Of a DNA stretch of 64,000 nt, positions 22,806 through 35,089 are shown in pieces. Source of the DNA: Thereva unica (taxonomy: Eukaryota > Arthropoda > Insecta > Diptera > Therevidae); the NCBI GenBank assembly GCA_949987705.1, contig OX465285.1, positions 87,305,975 through 87,369,974 on the forward strand, read 5' to 3'. A program made the position numbers and the translations under genes. The notes beneath the pieces are model-generated. The model searched no databases. It was not told where the DNA came from and worked only from the letters and a program-made list of their open reading frames with translations. The number at the start of each line of letters is the position of its first letter. The stretch's first letter is position 1.

Positions 22806-24957
22806 GAGTTTTTCTCTGGAGAGTTTGTTAGTTGGGTTTGCCCATCTACTAGTAGTCCTTATTTGCTTCTGCAGTGGATGTAATTATTACTAAAAGAAAC
22901 ACACAGAAAGCTACAGTTGACGATTGAAACTCGATCGGTTCTTCTCAAAGTGGCAATTCCAGTACAATAATAAATTTCTACAAGATCAGAAAAGCAATAA
23001 TTTTGTGTCTATTTTGTGTCTATTTCCCTCTAGTACAAAACCGCGACATCTCTCAAAGTGAATTATTTCGAGCACATTGATTGTCTTCGTTTAGATTTCT
23101 TCTATTTATTTTTTTTTTGCTGTGTTTTTCTTGTGCTATGTTCATTTTCCTTTAAACAATTTGTGCTAAAAGCGCCGATAATTTAATTCACACAAGGTAT
23201 CAATAGGGAAAAACTGGTGGAGCACCACAACAAGGTAACCAGGCAGGAAGAACATTCTGCAAAGTCAAGCAGCCACATAGTTAACAATAACAACGACTAT
23301 GAGGCAACGGCGACACACAACATATGGAAATGACGGCGCTCCTAAAGATCCCCCTAGAACCACTCTCTAGGTGCTTAGGTACTTTATAAATAAATCTCAA
23401 CTTGGAAGTGCTTAGGAACTTAACTAATGTTGCCATTCTTCTTCGAGGACTTCTTTCTTTCTTACTTTACTTTTTTTTATTTATTTTTTATATTATTTTA
23501 TTTTATTTTTATTTTTATTTTGTTTAGATTTTGGTCTTTGCTGTATATGCAGCCAGCCGCTAACTTGCTAACTTATTGGCATTGTGCTCGTCCGATCGGG
23601 CTCTGAAGTGTGGAATTCGCTAAATGCAAGTTCGTGAACATTAAAAGGAAGGGAATCGACGCGCGCAGGCATTGTTCCAATGCCCAACGAAAAGTGTCTT
23701 CTCTATAGGTATTACAAAAAATAAAAAAAAATAGAGAAGAAGGATCCCATTCCCTTTTTCTTTGCCACGGTTTAGGTAAATCTCAGTGTCGTTGTTGCAT
23801 AGAAGGTGTACAAGGGAAAATGCTAAATAGAAAGCCGGCGATATGGGAATCTTCTATGCTTTTAGAAAATTTCCGTTATGGGTATCATAGTTTCACAATA
23901 GGTCCCAGCGAAATTGCACTATGCTCCCCCGCACCCCCGCCACGGATCTACAGGTCATACTCTCCTATACGATTGGACATACACTTTCGTCTCACTAATA
24001 GATGCTACTTTTGCGTCTTGTTTAGCATCTAGCAGAGTGTGGTTGCGTTCTGGTCGATACCACAAGGTAACCATGCACCCACCCCCGCGCTTCACCACCC
24101 AAAAACAACACAAGCAAAATATCCACGAATTTTGAATATCGACCTGAAGGCAACGAAAATTAACAGGAGTAAAATTAAATACGTAATACGAAAATGGGAA
24201 GAGGTTTTCACAGAGAATAGGAAACCACCGATCCACACACAGAAGCACCTTAGCAGAGTTGATATCAACGGTGTGTGTCTAGTCTAGCACAGGTATATAT
24301 ACCTACTATGGTGTAGATAGATGGTCGCGCTTAGGTAAGATAGAAGATTTTGATTTTTCTTCAACGTTAAGAAAATAGACGGCGCGATCGATGTCGAAAA
24401 GTCTAAATTTGCATTATCGTGACTCGATTGTGTGCTCGAGGAGAAAAAGTAGCCTTTTACAGAAAATTTAATTTTTGCGTTTGAATACGGAAAGTGTTCA
24501 GAAAATTGATTGTCTTCTGAGGCTATTTACATCGAATTTAGTGTCGTGAAAGCTGAGGCTGATTTATCATTCCTACACTGAAAGAGAGATGCGATGTGTA
24601 TGTATGTTGGATGCATTTCGTAAACGATGCTAGAATAGATTGGGGATATAAGGGATATGTTTTCTATGTTTTTTTTTGTGGTTCGATTATGCAAAAGAAA
24701 AATAAATTTCACAAGGGAAAAAACAATAACCAAAAAGGTTTAATCACGCAGGGAAAATCTGTTTTATTTTAATTGATTCGGTGGTTTTGTAATCCGGTTT
24801 AAGCTTGAAGCAAGCCATACGCATTCTAATAACAATATATAAGCGGAATTGGTAGCTGCTTGAAGATACTTCACCTGCCTAACGATAGAAACTTGCTTTG
24901 ATGAAATCCTAGAACAACTATATAAGCAAACAATGACCGTATTAAATGGCTACTAAC
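22806..24957. other. No gene confirmed; unique-looking DNA
   Basis: T-rich tract at 23465-23530. A GC-containing block at 24290-24440 holds a short palindrome (AGGTATATATACCT) and a GCGCGATCGATGTCG string. No domain or splice pattern is convincing. This could be regulatory or intronic, but nothing proves it. Confidence 0.4.
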
Positions 24958-25170
24958 TTTTAGTGAAATAACTACCTAAATATGTATAGTCCGAAAAATA
25001 CTCCGAAAACAGACTGTGAATATAAAGAAAGCTTAGACAACTGGTAATTTAATCCAGCCAAACGTTCGATGAAATTCGCTATATATTTTAGTGAAATATT
25101 AAGCACTACCAGGTACTCCGAAAAGTATTCCGTAAACGGTGCGTGAATATAAAGAAAGCTTATACCCGGC
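24958..25170. repeat. Two-unit tandem duplication, period about 128 bp
   Basis: Both units begin TTTTAGTGAAAT (24958 and 25086). Both share a CCGAAAA-T-CTCCG-AAAC string and then GTGAATATAAAGAAAGCTTA. Similarity is moderate, so the duplication is old. Noncoding. Confidence 0.75.
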
Positions 25171-25254
25171 TGCACCGGCTGAACTGCGCAAAATCGAGAA
25201 AATTGGTGCAATGAACTTTAAAATAATCTCAGTTCGCATACAATTTCCACATAT

Positions 25255-25500
25255 TCAATTGAGGATAAAACAGACCTCAATTCGGCCAAATGAACTCCAA
25301 CTGAAATTTCACGTAAAAGCTCGCTCAAAAGAGAGTAACCAACTGAAATATTGGAATGACATTCCAGTGAGCTTTTGAATTTCTAGCTTCTGGTGAAAAA
25401 GAAATAATTCGATGAACTGAACATCAATTGGACTTTAGCCGATGAAGCCACTTATGTGGATTCAACTGAAAATTATTGAACTAAGGTTGGTGAAGCCAGG
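25255..25500 (+). repeat. Dispersed repeat X, copy 1
   Basis: This block matches the reverse complement of 34740-34985 over about 245 bp. Shared words include ATTGAGGATAAA, TAAAAGCTCG, AAAAGAGAGTAACCAA, TGGACTTTAGCC and GGTGAAGCC. The longest open frame has no recognisable domain. It may be part of an unidentified transposon. Confidence 0.75.
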
Positions 25501-26940
25501 GCATTAGACTAAAGAAGGCTAGTGACAATGGACTGTGACGAAGAGACGGTCTGGTCTGGACTCCGAGAAAACGATACTCAATTCTAGAGTGAAGTACCAT
25601 GCTTTTCGTAAATACAATCGACATCATTGCAACAACATCAAATTTTCCACAACACTGGTGGGCACCTGTCCATATTTCCAGAGAGCTAAAAGGGCTCCTG
25701 TAAAGTTTTTGTGCATACATCTCACTCGAACCCAAAGATAACTTCCTACTTTATTAATAGCTCTCTTACTCGAATTCATAAGCAGTATGGGATGGCTCTG
25801 GAGCTGCCTTGGGAATTTTTGTGGCTCCAAAGAGCTGTCGTTGCCCACTAGAAGAAGTTTACTCCACCCTCAGTTTTTCTCCACTCCCTCTCATCGAATG
25901 CTACCATAACAAAAAGTTGACGTTGGTGGCTGAAAGGGACGGGGAATTGCTTTAAAGAGGAAAGGCATAAAAGAAAGGAATGTTATCTAGATTTGAAAAG
26001 TGTAAAGACGAATGACTATTACACTGCGTGGAATAGGATCACACACATTTTGGATGGCAATCGACCACCTTAACTCACAAGTTAACTGAAGTCGGCCAGT
26101 ATGAGAGAGGTGGGGCGAAAACTGAGACTACAAAAAATTAAAGCCAATCGATAGACATTGCAGTCCTATCTGCGAGACGATCTGGCATTGATCCCACACA
26201 CTCGCAAATGTAGAATAACGGTTAAATGGTGGAATACTTTAACAAACTTTTGTCAGAAATCACAGCCGACAACAGTTTGCAAGCAGAAATTCGGTTGACA
26301 AAAATCATCAAGCTTTGAGATACTCACAGTACTCACATATACATCTAAAAAAACAGTCTGACATCTTGCTGTGACCGCGAGAAAAAGGTTGTTGGCAGAA
26401 TCGTAGACGTTTTATGTGAAGGATGAAGTTATGGGAGACTTATCAAAGATGAGAAACTGCCTCCGAAGGTGTCGGATAAGCAATCTGATGCGGATCCTTG
26501 GATATAGAATCTCCCACACCTCATTCTCAATCTCTTACTACGACTTTCAAGTGGTGACTCAAGTTAACTTTGAATTGATGCTGGGCAAGCCCCAGTGAAA
26601 AGGAGAGAATGAATGCAGTAGGTGAGAGGGAATCCCCGTACCACATCAAAATGTAAACGTTATTATGTCGACCTGACTGAATTTAAAGGGGTTTGTTTCA
26701 TATAGAGTAGTGTGGGTCCCATTTGGCAAGGAGTATGCCGGTAGAAGGATTTTTCACGTTAGTTCCTCATGAGAACCCAACAAAAAAATTAGCGATATTG
26801 AAGTTAGATATGGCCTTATCAGTTTCTCATAATAGTCCTATGAGGCAAAACTCATTACAAATGCAATGGGGCAATCCCGCCATAGTTTCACTCATACAAT
26901 GCTTTAATTTCTGGTGTTGTTTTGCTTCATATCTCTCAAA
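25501..26940. other. No gene confirmed; possible old retroelement
   Basis: The part at about 26020-26600 has moderate GC and long interrupted frames on the plus strand, but no motif strong enough to name. Nothing else is seen. Confidence 0.35.
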
Positions 26941-26947
26941 ATTATAT

Positions 26948-27086
26948 TGGTAGTCGTGATGAATTTCATTTAGCATACTCAATAGACCAGATCTAGTTTG
27001 ATTATGGAGGTCAAGCAGCATTGGACGTGGTTAGTACTTGGTTGGGGGACTGCGTAGTAATATACAACACTTGCTATTGGAAGGAC
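26948..27086 (+). repeat. 5S rRNA-derived dispersed sequence, copy A
   Basis: The segment GTCAAGCAGCATTGGACGTG, then GTTAGTACTTGGTTGGGGGA at 27010-27050, closely follows insect 5S rRNA (AAGCAGC, GGTTAGTACTTxGATGGGxGACC). Its internal promoter region is therefore largely kept. The upstream CATACTCAATAGACC and downstream ACAACACTTGCTATTGG correspond loosely to the rest of 5S. An insertion and many changes near the 5' end rule out a functional 5S gene. It is either a 5S pseudogene or the head of a 5S-type SINE. Other copies are at 39498-39632, 50089-50142 and 31219-31262. Confidence 0.75.
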
Positions 27087-30064
27087 CGAAAGGTAATGGC
27101 AAAGGTGGAATATAAATATATTTCGCCGAAATTGTGTCGTCGGGACACGGGATCAGGTAGAAACTATTTTTCATGACTGGAGCCACATGCGGCATTCCAA
27201 ATGATGCCGAAATGAGCAAAGTGTTTAATACCCTTCGTTAGGTTTTATAGGGCAGTTCATATAGTGTCCATATGAGGCCCTAATTGCGTCTCCTCCTCCC
27301 AAATCAAATTCTAGTCGTAGTTATTGTTTAACGATCTCCCCTTGGTACGCGCATCCAGTGGAGAGGGAGGTTTACCTTGAAACAGCAGTCTTCTTACAAA
27401 GGTCAGTACGTTTAGAAAATTTGTAAGTGATCTGATCTAGATGTTGCCTGTGGGCCGGTTTTTATTTTCCATTCGGAACAGTAAATTTGGTAGGGGGCCT
27501 TAGATTGGGTGCAATCTTTATTTCTGTGAGTGGCCAACAATAGCTAGATGTAAGCGACAAGCCATTTGGTAGACTGCTAAGATTGCTCAAGCCGTCTGGC
27601 CTACAAACATGAAGCAAAGAGGTGGAGTAAAATAAGCCAAGTTAAATGGCCGCGATAATTTTGGAAAGAAGAAGACAAAAGAAGAACTTGCTTGAAAATT
27701 TGACCGTAAATGATTTATGGGATGTGACATCAATATAGAGACCAAGGTGGATATAATGCGTAGGCCAGGAGACCTAAATTAGATGACATCGACTCTGCAG
27801 ATCGGGATCAGTTGAGAGAAGTTACCAGATGTTAGCAATAAATGCCGATGATATAACCGACTAGGTAGTGTGAGCCCAATAAATAAAGTATAGACTTAAA
27901 ATGTGCTTAAGAAAATGCTTTCGCTGAATAATTTCAAAATCAAAAAATTTCTCTATGACCCTATTTCAAAAAAACCAAAACATCCCATAAATTACATAAA
28001 AAAACACACACCACATTCACGTAATCCATTAATAACATGAAGAAAACCAAAAAACTAACAAAAACATTTTGGGCGTGCGATTAATTTATTTTCTTGTTTC
28101 TCATCTTAATTAAAAATTGTTAAATAAAAAAAAAATCCATAATATTAATCAAAGATCAGCTTTTCAGCATCTTTTGATCTAATCGGCTCCAATCTTGTAC
28201 ACAGCCACAGCCATTGAAGTGGAACTAAACATCGATTTTGTGAAAATTAATTTATTTGTTTATTTAACGAAGCTAATTCGCAATCAAATAACTTTCACCT
28301 GCTTTGAAATCCACTAAAAGGAAAATTCGCAGTGAATAACACACTAATAGTAGTATCTGGAGACCAGCGCGATCGAGTGCATAGATCACTATTTTTTTTT
28401 TAACTGAAGATAAAATTAATGGAATGAAGTGTTATGAAAGTAAATTAACAATTTTGTTTTTTTGGGTAGATAGGTTTGAACACACAAAATCTAGTCTTCG
28501 GGCTATCCGGTACCCATTGGTCCATAAATACATCATAGGCTAATAGCATTTGTAGCATGATCTTGTTGCGCTAATTGAACTATCAACTGCGGGTTTTTGC
28601 AGCAATTTCAATTTCTTATCCATGTGAACATTTTCATGCAAAAAAAAACAAACAGGAAAATTGTGAATGAAAAACTCAACATAAAACTAGCGAAAAGTTG
28701 TTAAGATGTGAATTTTAATTACAATTCGGGGATGTAGTTTGTTATCGTCATATCAAATCTGTGGACATGTTAATCTACATGGTGCAGATATCTACAATTG
28801 CTGAGTACTTTCTGAGTCTTTCATAAAACATGATCTTCTATCAATTTTCACATAGTCAGACACGCTCGAGTGAGAGCCGCGCTTCTAATAACTTGATTTT
28901 GAGGCAATATATTTTCACATGGTGTCGAGATTTTCTAAGCTATAGGTACACAAACATCCAACGTATATTAAAAAGATTAAAAAAAACACAGTCTTGCTAC
29001 AATTTACCTTAACCAAAAACAGACACGAGCAAAAAAATAAAAAAATAAAAAAAAGTATCTTTAATGATCAGAGACTATTTGCCATATTTAACCAATGAGG
29101 CATGGGTACTCATTACGTGACTATATATAAGCATTCGATGCAATTGTGCAACTTAAAACAGACGACAGCTCTTTGCCATTTACAGAATTATCAGCGAAAA
29201 CTCAACTTTTCTGCATCTCGATCTCGTGGCACCACAAAAACCTATTCTAGCCTATTAAGAAAGAGCCTCGATCCTTCTCGACCAGCCAAATGCGGTTCTT
29301 TGCTGCACTAGCGACCTCTGGATTTTTTTAAAAAAATTTTGTTTTATCCAAAGCGCGCCCCCATTAAAACCCTGAATTTATTAGTATTAGACCTAAGACT
29401 CCTAAAAAACCCAAAAATTTCGCAATACCTGGGCCTTTACATATTTACCTCACAATTGGGAAAGGATGAATGTGCTGAATTCCCCTGTGGTTGAGTTGAG
29501 TTATGATCGATATCCTCACTCTCATTGAGAGGCTGCTCGGATTTCTGGTCACACATTTCATGCATGTTAAGTGCATTTTGTTTTTCGCTAAGACAAAGTT
29601 GTGTTCTGGTGGTGGAGTATGGCAGCGATTGTTTCCGATAAAATGCACTTGTGAAATTCGTGTCAGAAATACTGCAATTAATGCTCACGAAGTTTTGTGC
29701 ATATTTGAATGTGCGCTGTGTAAGAACTTAACCGGGTTGAGTTATGGAAGATTATGTTCATGTCACGAATTATATTCGGGTTTTATGGTATTAGATATTT
29801 AATGACGTCAAGTAATTGCCTTTAAATATTCATTGTTTTTTAGGAAATGGGTTTTTTGGAGGGTTTATAAAATGAACTAAAGCTTTGTGACGAAACTCTG
29901 CGCTAAAATTGTAGAATGCACAATATATCTCACAGCTACTTCGTTAGAGTTCAATAAATAACCGCATCTGCTTACGTCTCTTACTGTACACTCCTATAAC
30001 AGATTTCGAAAGCCATTTGGTTAAAGATTTGTCGCTCAGACCTCACCATTTTAAATTGTGACCA
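27087..30064. other. No gene recognised
   Basis: AT-rich sequence with A runs (28125-28135, 29030-29055). A small GC-richer block at 29200-29310 gives no domain on either strand. No RNA gene is supported. Confidence 0.5.
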
Positions 30065-30450
30065 CCCGAGTAAAAATTAAAAAATGCCTTACAACAGGCG
30101 AATAGCGGCCGTTCGTAATGTTAAGGGTATATGATGGCCGTAGAATTATTAACAATTTTTAATGGAACCAACTACAGCTCTAGGACCGCAAGACTTGACC
30201 AGAAAGTTTAAATGACGGAGTATTGAGCAGTGCTAGCGGCCATACAACGGGCGTATGAAGGCCAAGTTCCTAACATTTTCGTTATGCACAATTATCATAC
30301 TTAGAGACTACCGATGCAAAATTTTGACAATCGTTGGTTTATTGTACGTGAAGAGCGCGTATTTTTTATGCCCGGCACCTCTCCGAGGATTATGTTTCAA
30401 TCTCAGCCGGTGTTCGCCCGTTGTAAACCCATTTTTTATGTTTACTCCGG
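30065..30450. repeat. CCCGAG-terminal MITE, two-ended copy
   Basis: The left end is CCCGAGTAAAAATTAAAAAA followed by CTTACAACAGGCGAATAGCG. The right end, reversed, is CCGGAGTAAACATAAAAAAT followed by GGTTTACAACGGGCGAACAC. The termini are inverted and about 45 bp long. An internal inverted copy of the ACGGGCG word lies near 30247. Noncoding. The right end is joined directly to the next repeat. Confidence 0.75.
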
Positions 30451-30615
30451 AGTCATAAGTCAAAAGCTTTTGAGACTAGTGCTTGTTATTGAGAGTTTGA
30501 GACACTATCCTTGTGATTCTTATCTGGTTTTGGTATTCTAAACACCCAGTTACAAGAAAAATCACAAACGACTCCCTCTAATGGTGAATTTGTGTTGTTG
30601 TAATATGGATATAGC
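30451..30615 (+). repeat. TCACAAGTCAC-family MITE, partial copy
   Basis: It aligns over about 160 bp with 61783-61945. Shared words are CAAAAGCTTTTG/CACAAGCTTTTG, AAGTGCTTGT-type, TTTTGGTATTCTAA, CAAGAAAAATCACAAAC and the TAATGGTG-ATT block. Its outer terminus is lost where it abuts the preceding MITE. Confidence 0.75.
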
Positions 30616-30620
30616 ATAGA

Positions 30621-31195
30621 GTGCGCGACAAGGTAATCAATCTACACCTGAAAATATTGATGCACAGTAAGGCAACACCTATGTCTGAAAGTCCGAGAGC
30701 TTCTCATCGAGATGGCTGTATGTCGGTTTTGTTCGCTTTTTCGCGAAGGTTGATCCTTCCGATTCTTCTTTACGGATCGGAAACGTGGACACTGCTCAAA
30801 CCGAACATCAAGAAGCTCGAAGGCTTACAAATGCGGTGCTTGAGGCAGATTTTCGGTGTCTCACTCCGCGATCACATTCGAAACGAAACAGTCAGACAAA
30901 GATGCGATCAACAGACACTGATAGAAAAAGAAATACAAAAACGACGACACCGGTGGTTTGGACATGTTTGCCGAATGGATGATAACCGCTTGCAACGTAA
31001 ACTTTTCTGGCGAGACCGTCCCGCAGACTGGAGAATTCAGCGATCGGCACCGAAAAAAACGTGGCTTAAAAATATCGTGAGCGACTTAAAGAATCGACTA
31101 TTATCAGTTGCCGAGGCTTGAAGGGTCGCCAAAAACCGATAAGCGACACCGACAGCAGCGTATCCGTTGCGGGGACGTCCCGCTCGACCCACCAG
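30621..31195 (+). mobile_element. RTE-like LINE 3' end (RT C-terminal domain)
   Basis: A frame of 166 codons is still open. Upstream of the domain is LHLKILMHSKATPMSES, then ILPILLYGSETWTLLKPNIK, LEGLQMRCLRQIFGVSLRDH, RNETVRQRC, RRHRWFGHVCRMDDNRL and RDRPADW. This is the YGSETW C-terminal domain of RTE-type LINE proteins, complete to its end at about 31120. A 3' tail with GCAGCGTATCCGTT follows. The catalytic RT core is absent, so the copy is 5'-truncated. It is better preserved than the copy at 2110-3910. Confidence 0.9.
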
Positions 31196-31218
31196 CTAAC
31201 GGATCAAAGAAAAAGATT

Positions 31219-31262
31219 AAGAACCACGTCCAATGCTGCTTGAACTTCTCAATCGAACAAAA
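31219..31262 (-). repeat. 5S rRNA-derived fragment, copy D
   Basis: Read in reverse it gives GTTCAAGCAGCATTGGACGT followed by GGTTCTTAATC, preceded by TTCGATTG. This matches the central part of the other 5S-derived copies. Only about 44 bp are recognisable. It lies just after the RTE-like 3' tail. Confidence 0.6.
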
Positions 31263-34230
31263 CCCAGGCTAATAAGTGACACCAAGTGATCGAGTTGAAA
31301 CCATTTTGACACTAAGCGCTTGGAGTCAGTCATTCAAACCATGTAGGGATTGGATTCAAACAAATGACTCATGAAGAAATGTCAAGGGTAACTTTTAAGC
31401 TATCTAATATCGTTGGCAATAATTCAATATTGTTCTTATTTCAAACCTAAAACAGGTCGTACCAGTTAGTCGAGCCTTTGTACATGAAATTTTCATTGAC
31501 ATCGTATATCACCCTGTCGTATGTTCTAGAAATTCTGCTAGATGAAAACTCTGACAGATATCTTAGATTCACTTCAGATATGTGCTCTAAACATTCACGA
31601 GTTACAAACTGCATCAAAGCTCCCTTGCACCTCCATATTTGTGGAGTATCAGTTTTTGAGAAAGAGACCTTTCGTTTGCCTAAACAACACAAAGGATCAA
31701 CGTAGTGCCATTCAACGGTACCTGATCAATTCCGAGTATACTTAAACTAGCATCATGAGGTAATAGTGGTCGATCGAACCTTCAACAGCTTGGTAGATCA
31801 GTTTTAACTACTGAAGATCGTTTCGATATCGACCTTTCATATTTATAAATGTCGAGACCTAAAGCTATATTAGTTTATTGTAAAGTATCCCCCAAGTATT
31901 GTTGCTTAACATTCCTCCCTTCTCCTCCAAATATGTCATAAACATCAAATTGATCCTCGTTACGATCACCACCTTCAACGATCGTGTGCAATTTCTTGCG
32001 CCAACATCCTTAATACAATATCACCTGACCATGCGCGCAAGTTGGGCACAGTTGGCAAATTTCAGCAAATACATGGTGTAAATTGAAGCAATCAACTTTA
32101 ATAGGATCCACCTAACCGAACCGCACAGTAATGGAATGCACTTTAATCAAGAACTTGTGTAGCAGCCCCTCTGATTTCCTGGGAAACACCTTTTTTATAT
32201 GAAAGATGAATTCGATCTTAAAACGATCTTTACTGATAAGAATCTCGTTCAATTTCTCTTCTATGTACCACGTATGTGACAGGAAGGTGGAGATTGGAGA
32301 TTTTTCTAGTATAAAATTTTGAATTAAATTCTGCATTCTGGCCCCCGTTCGCCCGCGATCGGTTCTAGTAGGATGAGATTGCGCGGCCTGCTGTAACACC
32401 CTTTCGCATGGATCGCCGAGGATCAACCTTTCTGTCCAGTATTAATATAAGAAGATACTAGTAGTTTTACGGATATGCACCCAGGGTTAGCGCAGATAGA
32501 GGTAACCGTTTCTCATTTATTTTCAACATTTTATGCCTCCTGCCTGAGATATGCCTGTACGGAGTGCCTCAATGCGCACATACCGACCGGGTGGATAGGG
32601 TTACAAGGAATGCCGTTCGTTCATGGCATGCCTCCACCTCTTCGGAATAAGCTACTTCTTTAACAATTTTCTACTATGTAATCTGAATGAGAGGACGTGA
32701 CGAATAACTAACTACTTTATGTAGAACGCCTTCTCCTGGTTCTTGAGCAGCTTCGACTTCTTTTTTTTTCGTTGCTGTTGCTGGTGTCGTTTTGGTCCGT
32801 TTTGGCTTGAAGATTTTTTTAGTTGTTGTTGTTGTTGATGATGCTGTTTTGCTTGTGCATTTTATCAGTGTTTTAGAAGAAGGCGAACACTGAGACTCAT
32901 CATCATTATGACCATCAAGGCTCATCTTTCCTGTGAGGTTGAGATCTCGTGTGGCCATCTGGATATACGATCATGGGGTATGGGATGGTGAGTGAGGTAG
33001 GGACCCAGGAACGTCGTTGCTGCGGCCATGTTCAGTGTGCATATTGTGGTAAATTAACTTCTTCAACACTTTTAAAAAGGCGGAAACTCCTCTATGCCGG
33101 GGCCTGCACTAGAACCACATCATAGCGATCATCTAAGAATTCTCCTCCATCTCGCTCCACACGAGATCCTTCTTAGGTGCCCCTTTGGTGCTTCTGGTTT
33201 GTATCTGACCGCGCTCTACAACCTGGCGTTGTATAAAACAATAAATTCCATGTTCAGTTATTGATTTCCTATTACAGAGACCGCCTACCCTCTACCCCTT
33301 CGTCTCATATGACCATCTTTCGGACTTTCTGATATCTTCAAGATACGTCTATGTGTGTATATCTTGTGAATGTATGATTGCGTACCCGCTCATTCGTTTC
33401 GCTGCAACATGCGGTCGCACTGTGTGGATAATAATTAATTCTGTGATATTATATCTCTAGGTATATATCTTCATCTATATCCACACCTCTCTCCAATGGG
33501 ATATGCGCATCTTGCCAATATTTATACGAAACAAAAATCTTCTTGTCAGACGATTGAACCCGAAGGAAGCTATGACTCTACATGAGCATATACGCATGAG
33601 CAGAGCGCTCGGGCTCAACTGGTCAACCATTTTAATTTTCAGCTCCAGTACATACTATTAAAGCTCATTAAAGTTGATTGGGTTTTGCGTTCCTCAGTTC
33701 TCTTCCTTTTTTTGTTGTGTTTTTGTTGTATTTTTGCTTTTTGTGTTTGTAGTTGTTTTTGGTTTTTTGTTTCTTGTTCGATTTATTGTGTGGATGCATT
33801 AAAAACGTTTGGTGTGGATATTAGAGATTAAGATTGGTATCTTAGGAAATGGTATCTTGGCTACTAAATTTAGATTTTTAACTTCTTTTATTACGGGGAG
33901 GATCGGCATGATCGGTTATAGTTGAGATTCGTAATACTAGTAGAGAATCTGTTCGCTCTTGTAGAATGAAATAATCCATGATAATTGCTTTAAAGGGTTC
34001 TCCCCTCTCCCGTTGAAGTTCATTCCATCAATTGAATGAATTACAGAGATTTTGAGAGTAAACTTGCGGAAGTTATAAGTTAGATAAACTGTATGGGAAA
34101 ATTTCAAGTGATAAACACGCAAAACTACGACTTCCTGACTTCTACTCGTTCTCATTCTTTTATGAAATATGGGGCGTGCCAATTTCTTGTTTTTTGGCAG
34201 TCTAAGTGACATTCAAAATGATTTTTCCAT
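31263..34230. other. No gene confirmed
   Basis: Interrupted frames at 31450-31745 and 32112-32426 (minus) have no recognised domain. A GTTGTT/GTTGCT tract lies at 32765-32850, giving a low-complexity T/K-rich translation on the minus strand. A mixed unique segment spans 33000-33620 and a T-rich segment 33690-33780. Confidence 0.4.
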
Positions 34231-34699
34231 TTTTTTTTTTTTTTTTTTATGTGAAAGACTAGAGTCACAGGAAACGCCCTTTATACTGTGTCGACAATCT
34301 ATTTTCTTCATATAGAGTGCAATGTCGAACAGCAGCTCTAGTCGCGGAAGAAAGGAACTGTCACAACCTACCAGCGATATTTTGCAGTCCACCTACTCCC
34401 AACCATTACTGGCGACTTTGTCATCGGGGCATCGAGAAACAACTCGTTGGAGTGTTATGCCTCCTGAAACGAGTTGAATCTCATCAACCAACCGATGACA
34501 TGCGCTTTGGTGAAGCGGGGAAGGGCTAAGGAAGGCTATGACAGAAGGAATCAGGAATGTAAAGAGGGAAGAAGAAAGAAGGAAAGTTATGTAGGTGGGA
34601 AAGTGGAAAAGGCGAAGGACCGTGGGGCTGGCCGGGATTCGAACCCGGGACCTCTGGGATAGTAGCTAGACGCCTTACTCCCTAGGCTACCGAGGCCCC
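34231..34699 (-). mobile_element. tRNA-derived SINE, copy 2 (well-preserved head)
   Basis: The head at 34624-34699 is 76 nt long on the minus strand. It starts GGGGCCTCGGTAGCC, has an A-box-like TAGCCTAGGGAG and a perfect T arm, CCGGG-TTCGAAT-CCCGG, which is a strong B box. The acceptor arm pairs only partly (GGGGC with GCCCC) and I cannot form a proper anticodon stem, so it is not a working tRNA gene. The roughly 390-bp body and A-rich tail (a long A run at 34231-34248 on this strand) match copy 1 at 7140-7690. Pol III transcription is inferred from the A and B boxes. Confidence 0.85.
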
Positions 34700-34739
34700 C
34701 CATGTGATAATCCCACCAAAAGGACGAAGGTATTTTATG

Positions 34740-34985
34740 TACCGGCTTCACCTACCTCAGTTCAATAATGTTCAATTCAATCCACAAAAATGGCTAAAGT
34801 CCAGTTCATGTTCAGTTTGTGCTTGAAATTGTTATTCCTTTTTCGCCAGAAGACAGAAATGCAAAAACCCACTGAAATGACAATCCACTATTCCAATTGG
34901 TTACTCTCTTTTAATCGAGCTTTTACGTTAAACTTCAGTTCGAGTCCAGTTTGGCGAACTGAGGTTTGTTTATCCTCAATCCTTA
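34740..34985 (-). repeat. Dispersed repeat X, copy 2
   Basis: This is the reverse complement of the block at 25255-25500, with shared words listed there. About 40 bp separate it from the 5' end of the SINE head. Noncoding as far as can be seen. Confidence 0.75.
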
Positions 34986-35089
34986 TTTGATGAACGCGTG
35001 CCGCTGGTCACAAGAAGCCGCAGGCCATCTTCGCTCTGTCCTTGGTATTCTTGCTAAATCCGTGACCTGATAAGTTAGCGACAGTGCAT

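Noticed and set aside
32674..32958. A 94-codon minus-strand T/K-rich protein
   Set aside because: Low-complexity translation of GTT/GCT triplets; start context and domains give no support.
34624..34699. A functional tRNA gene on the minus strand
   Set aside because: The T arm is perfect, but the acceptor arm pairs only in part, no proper anticodon stem forms, and it is fused to a SINE body found elsewhere.
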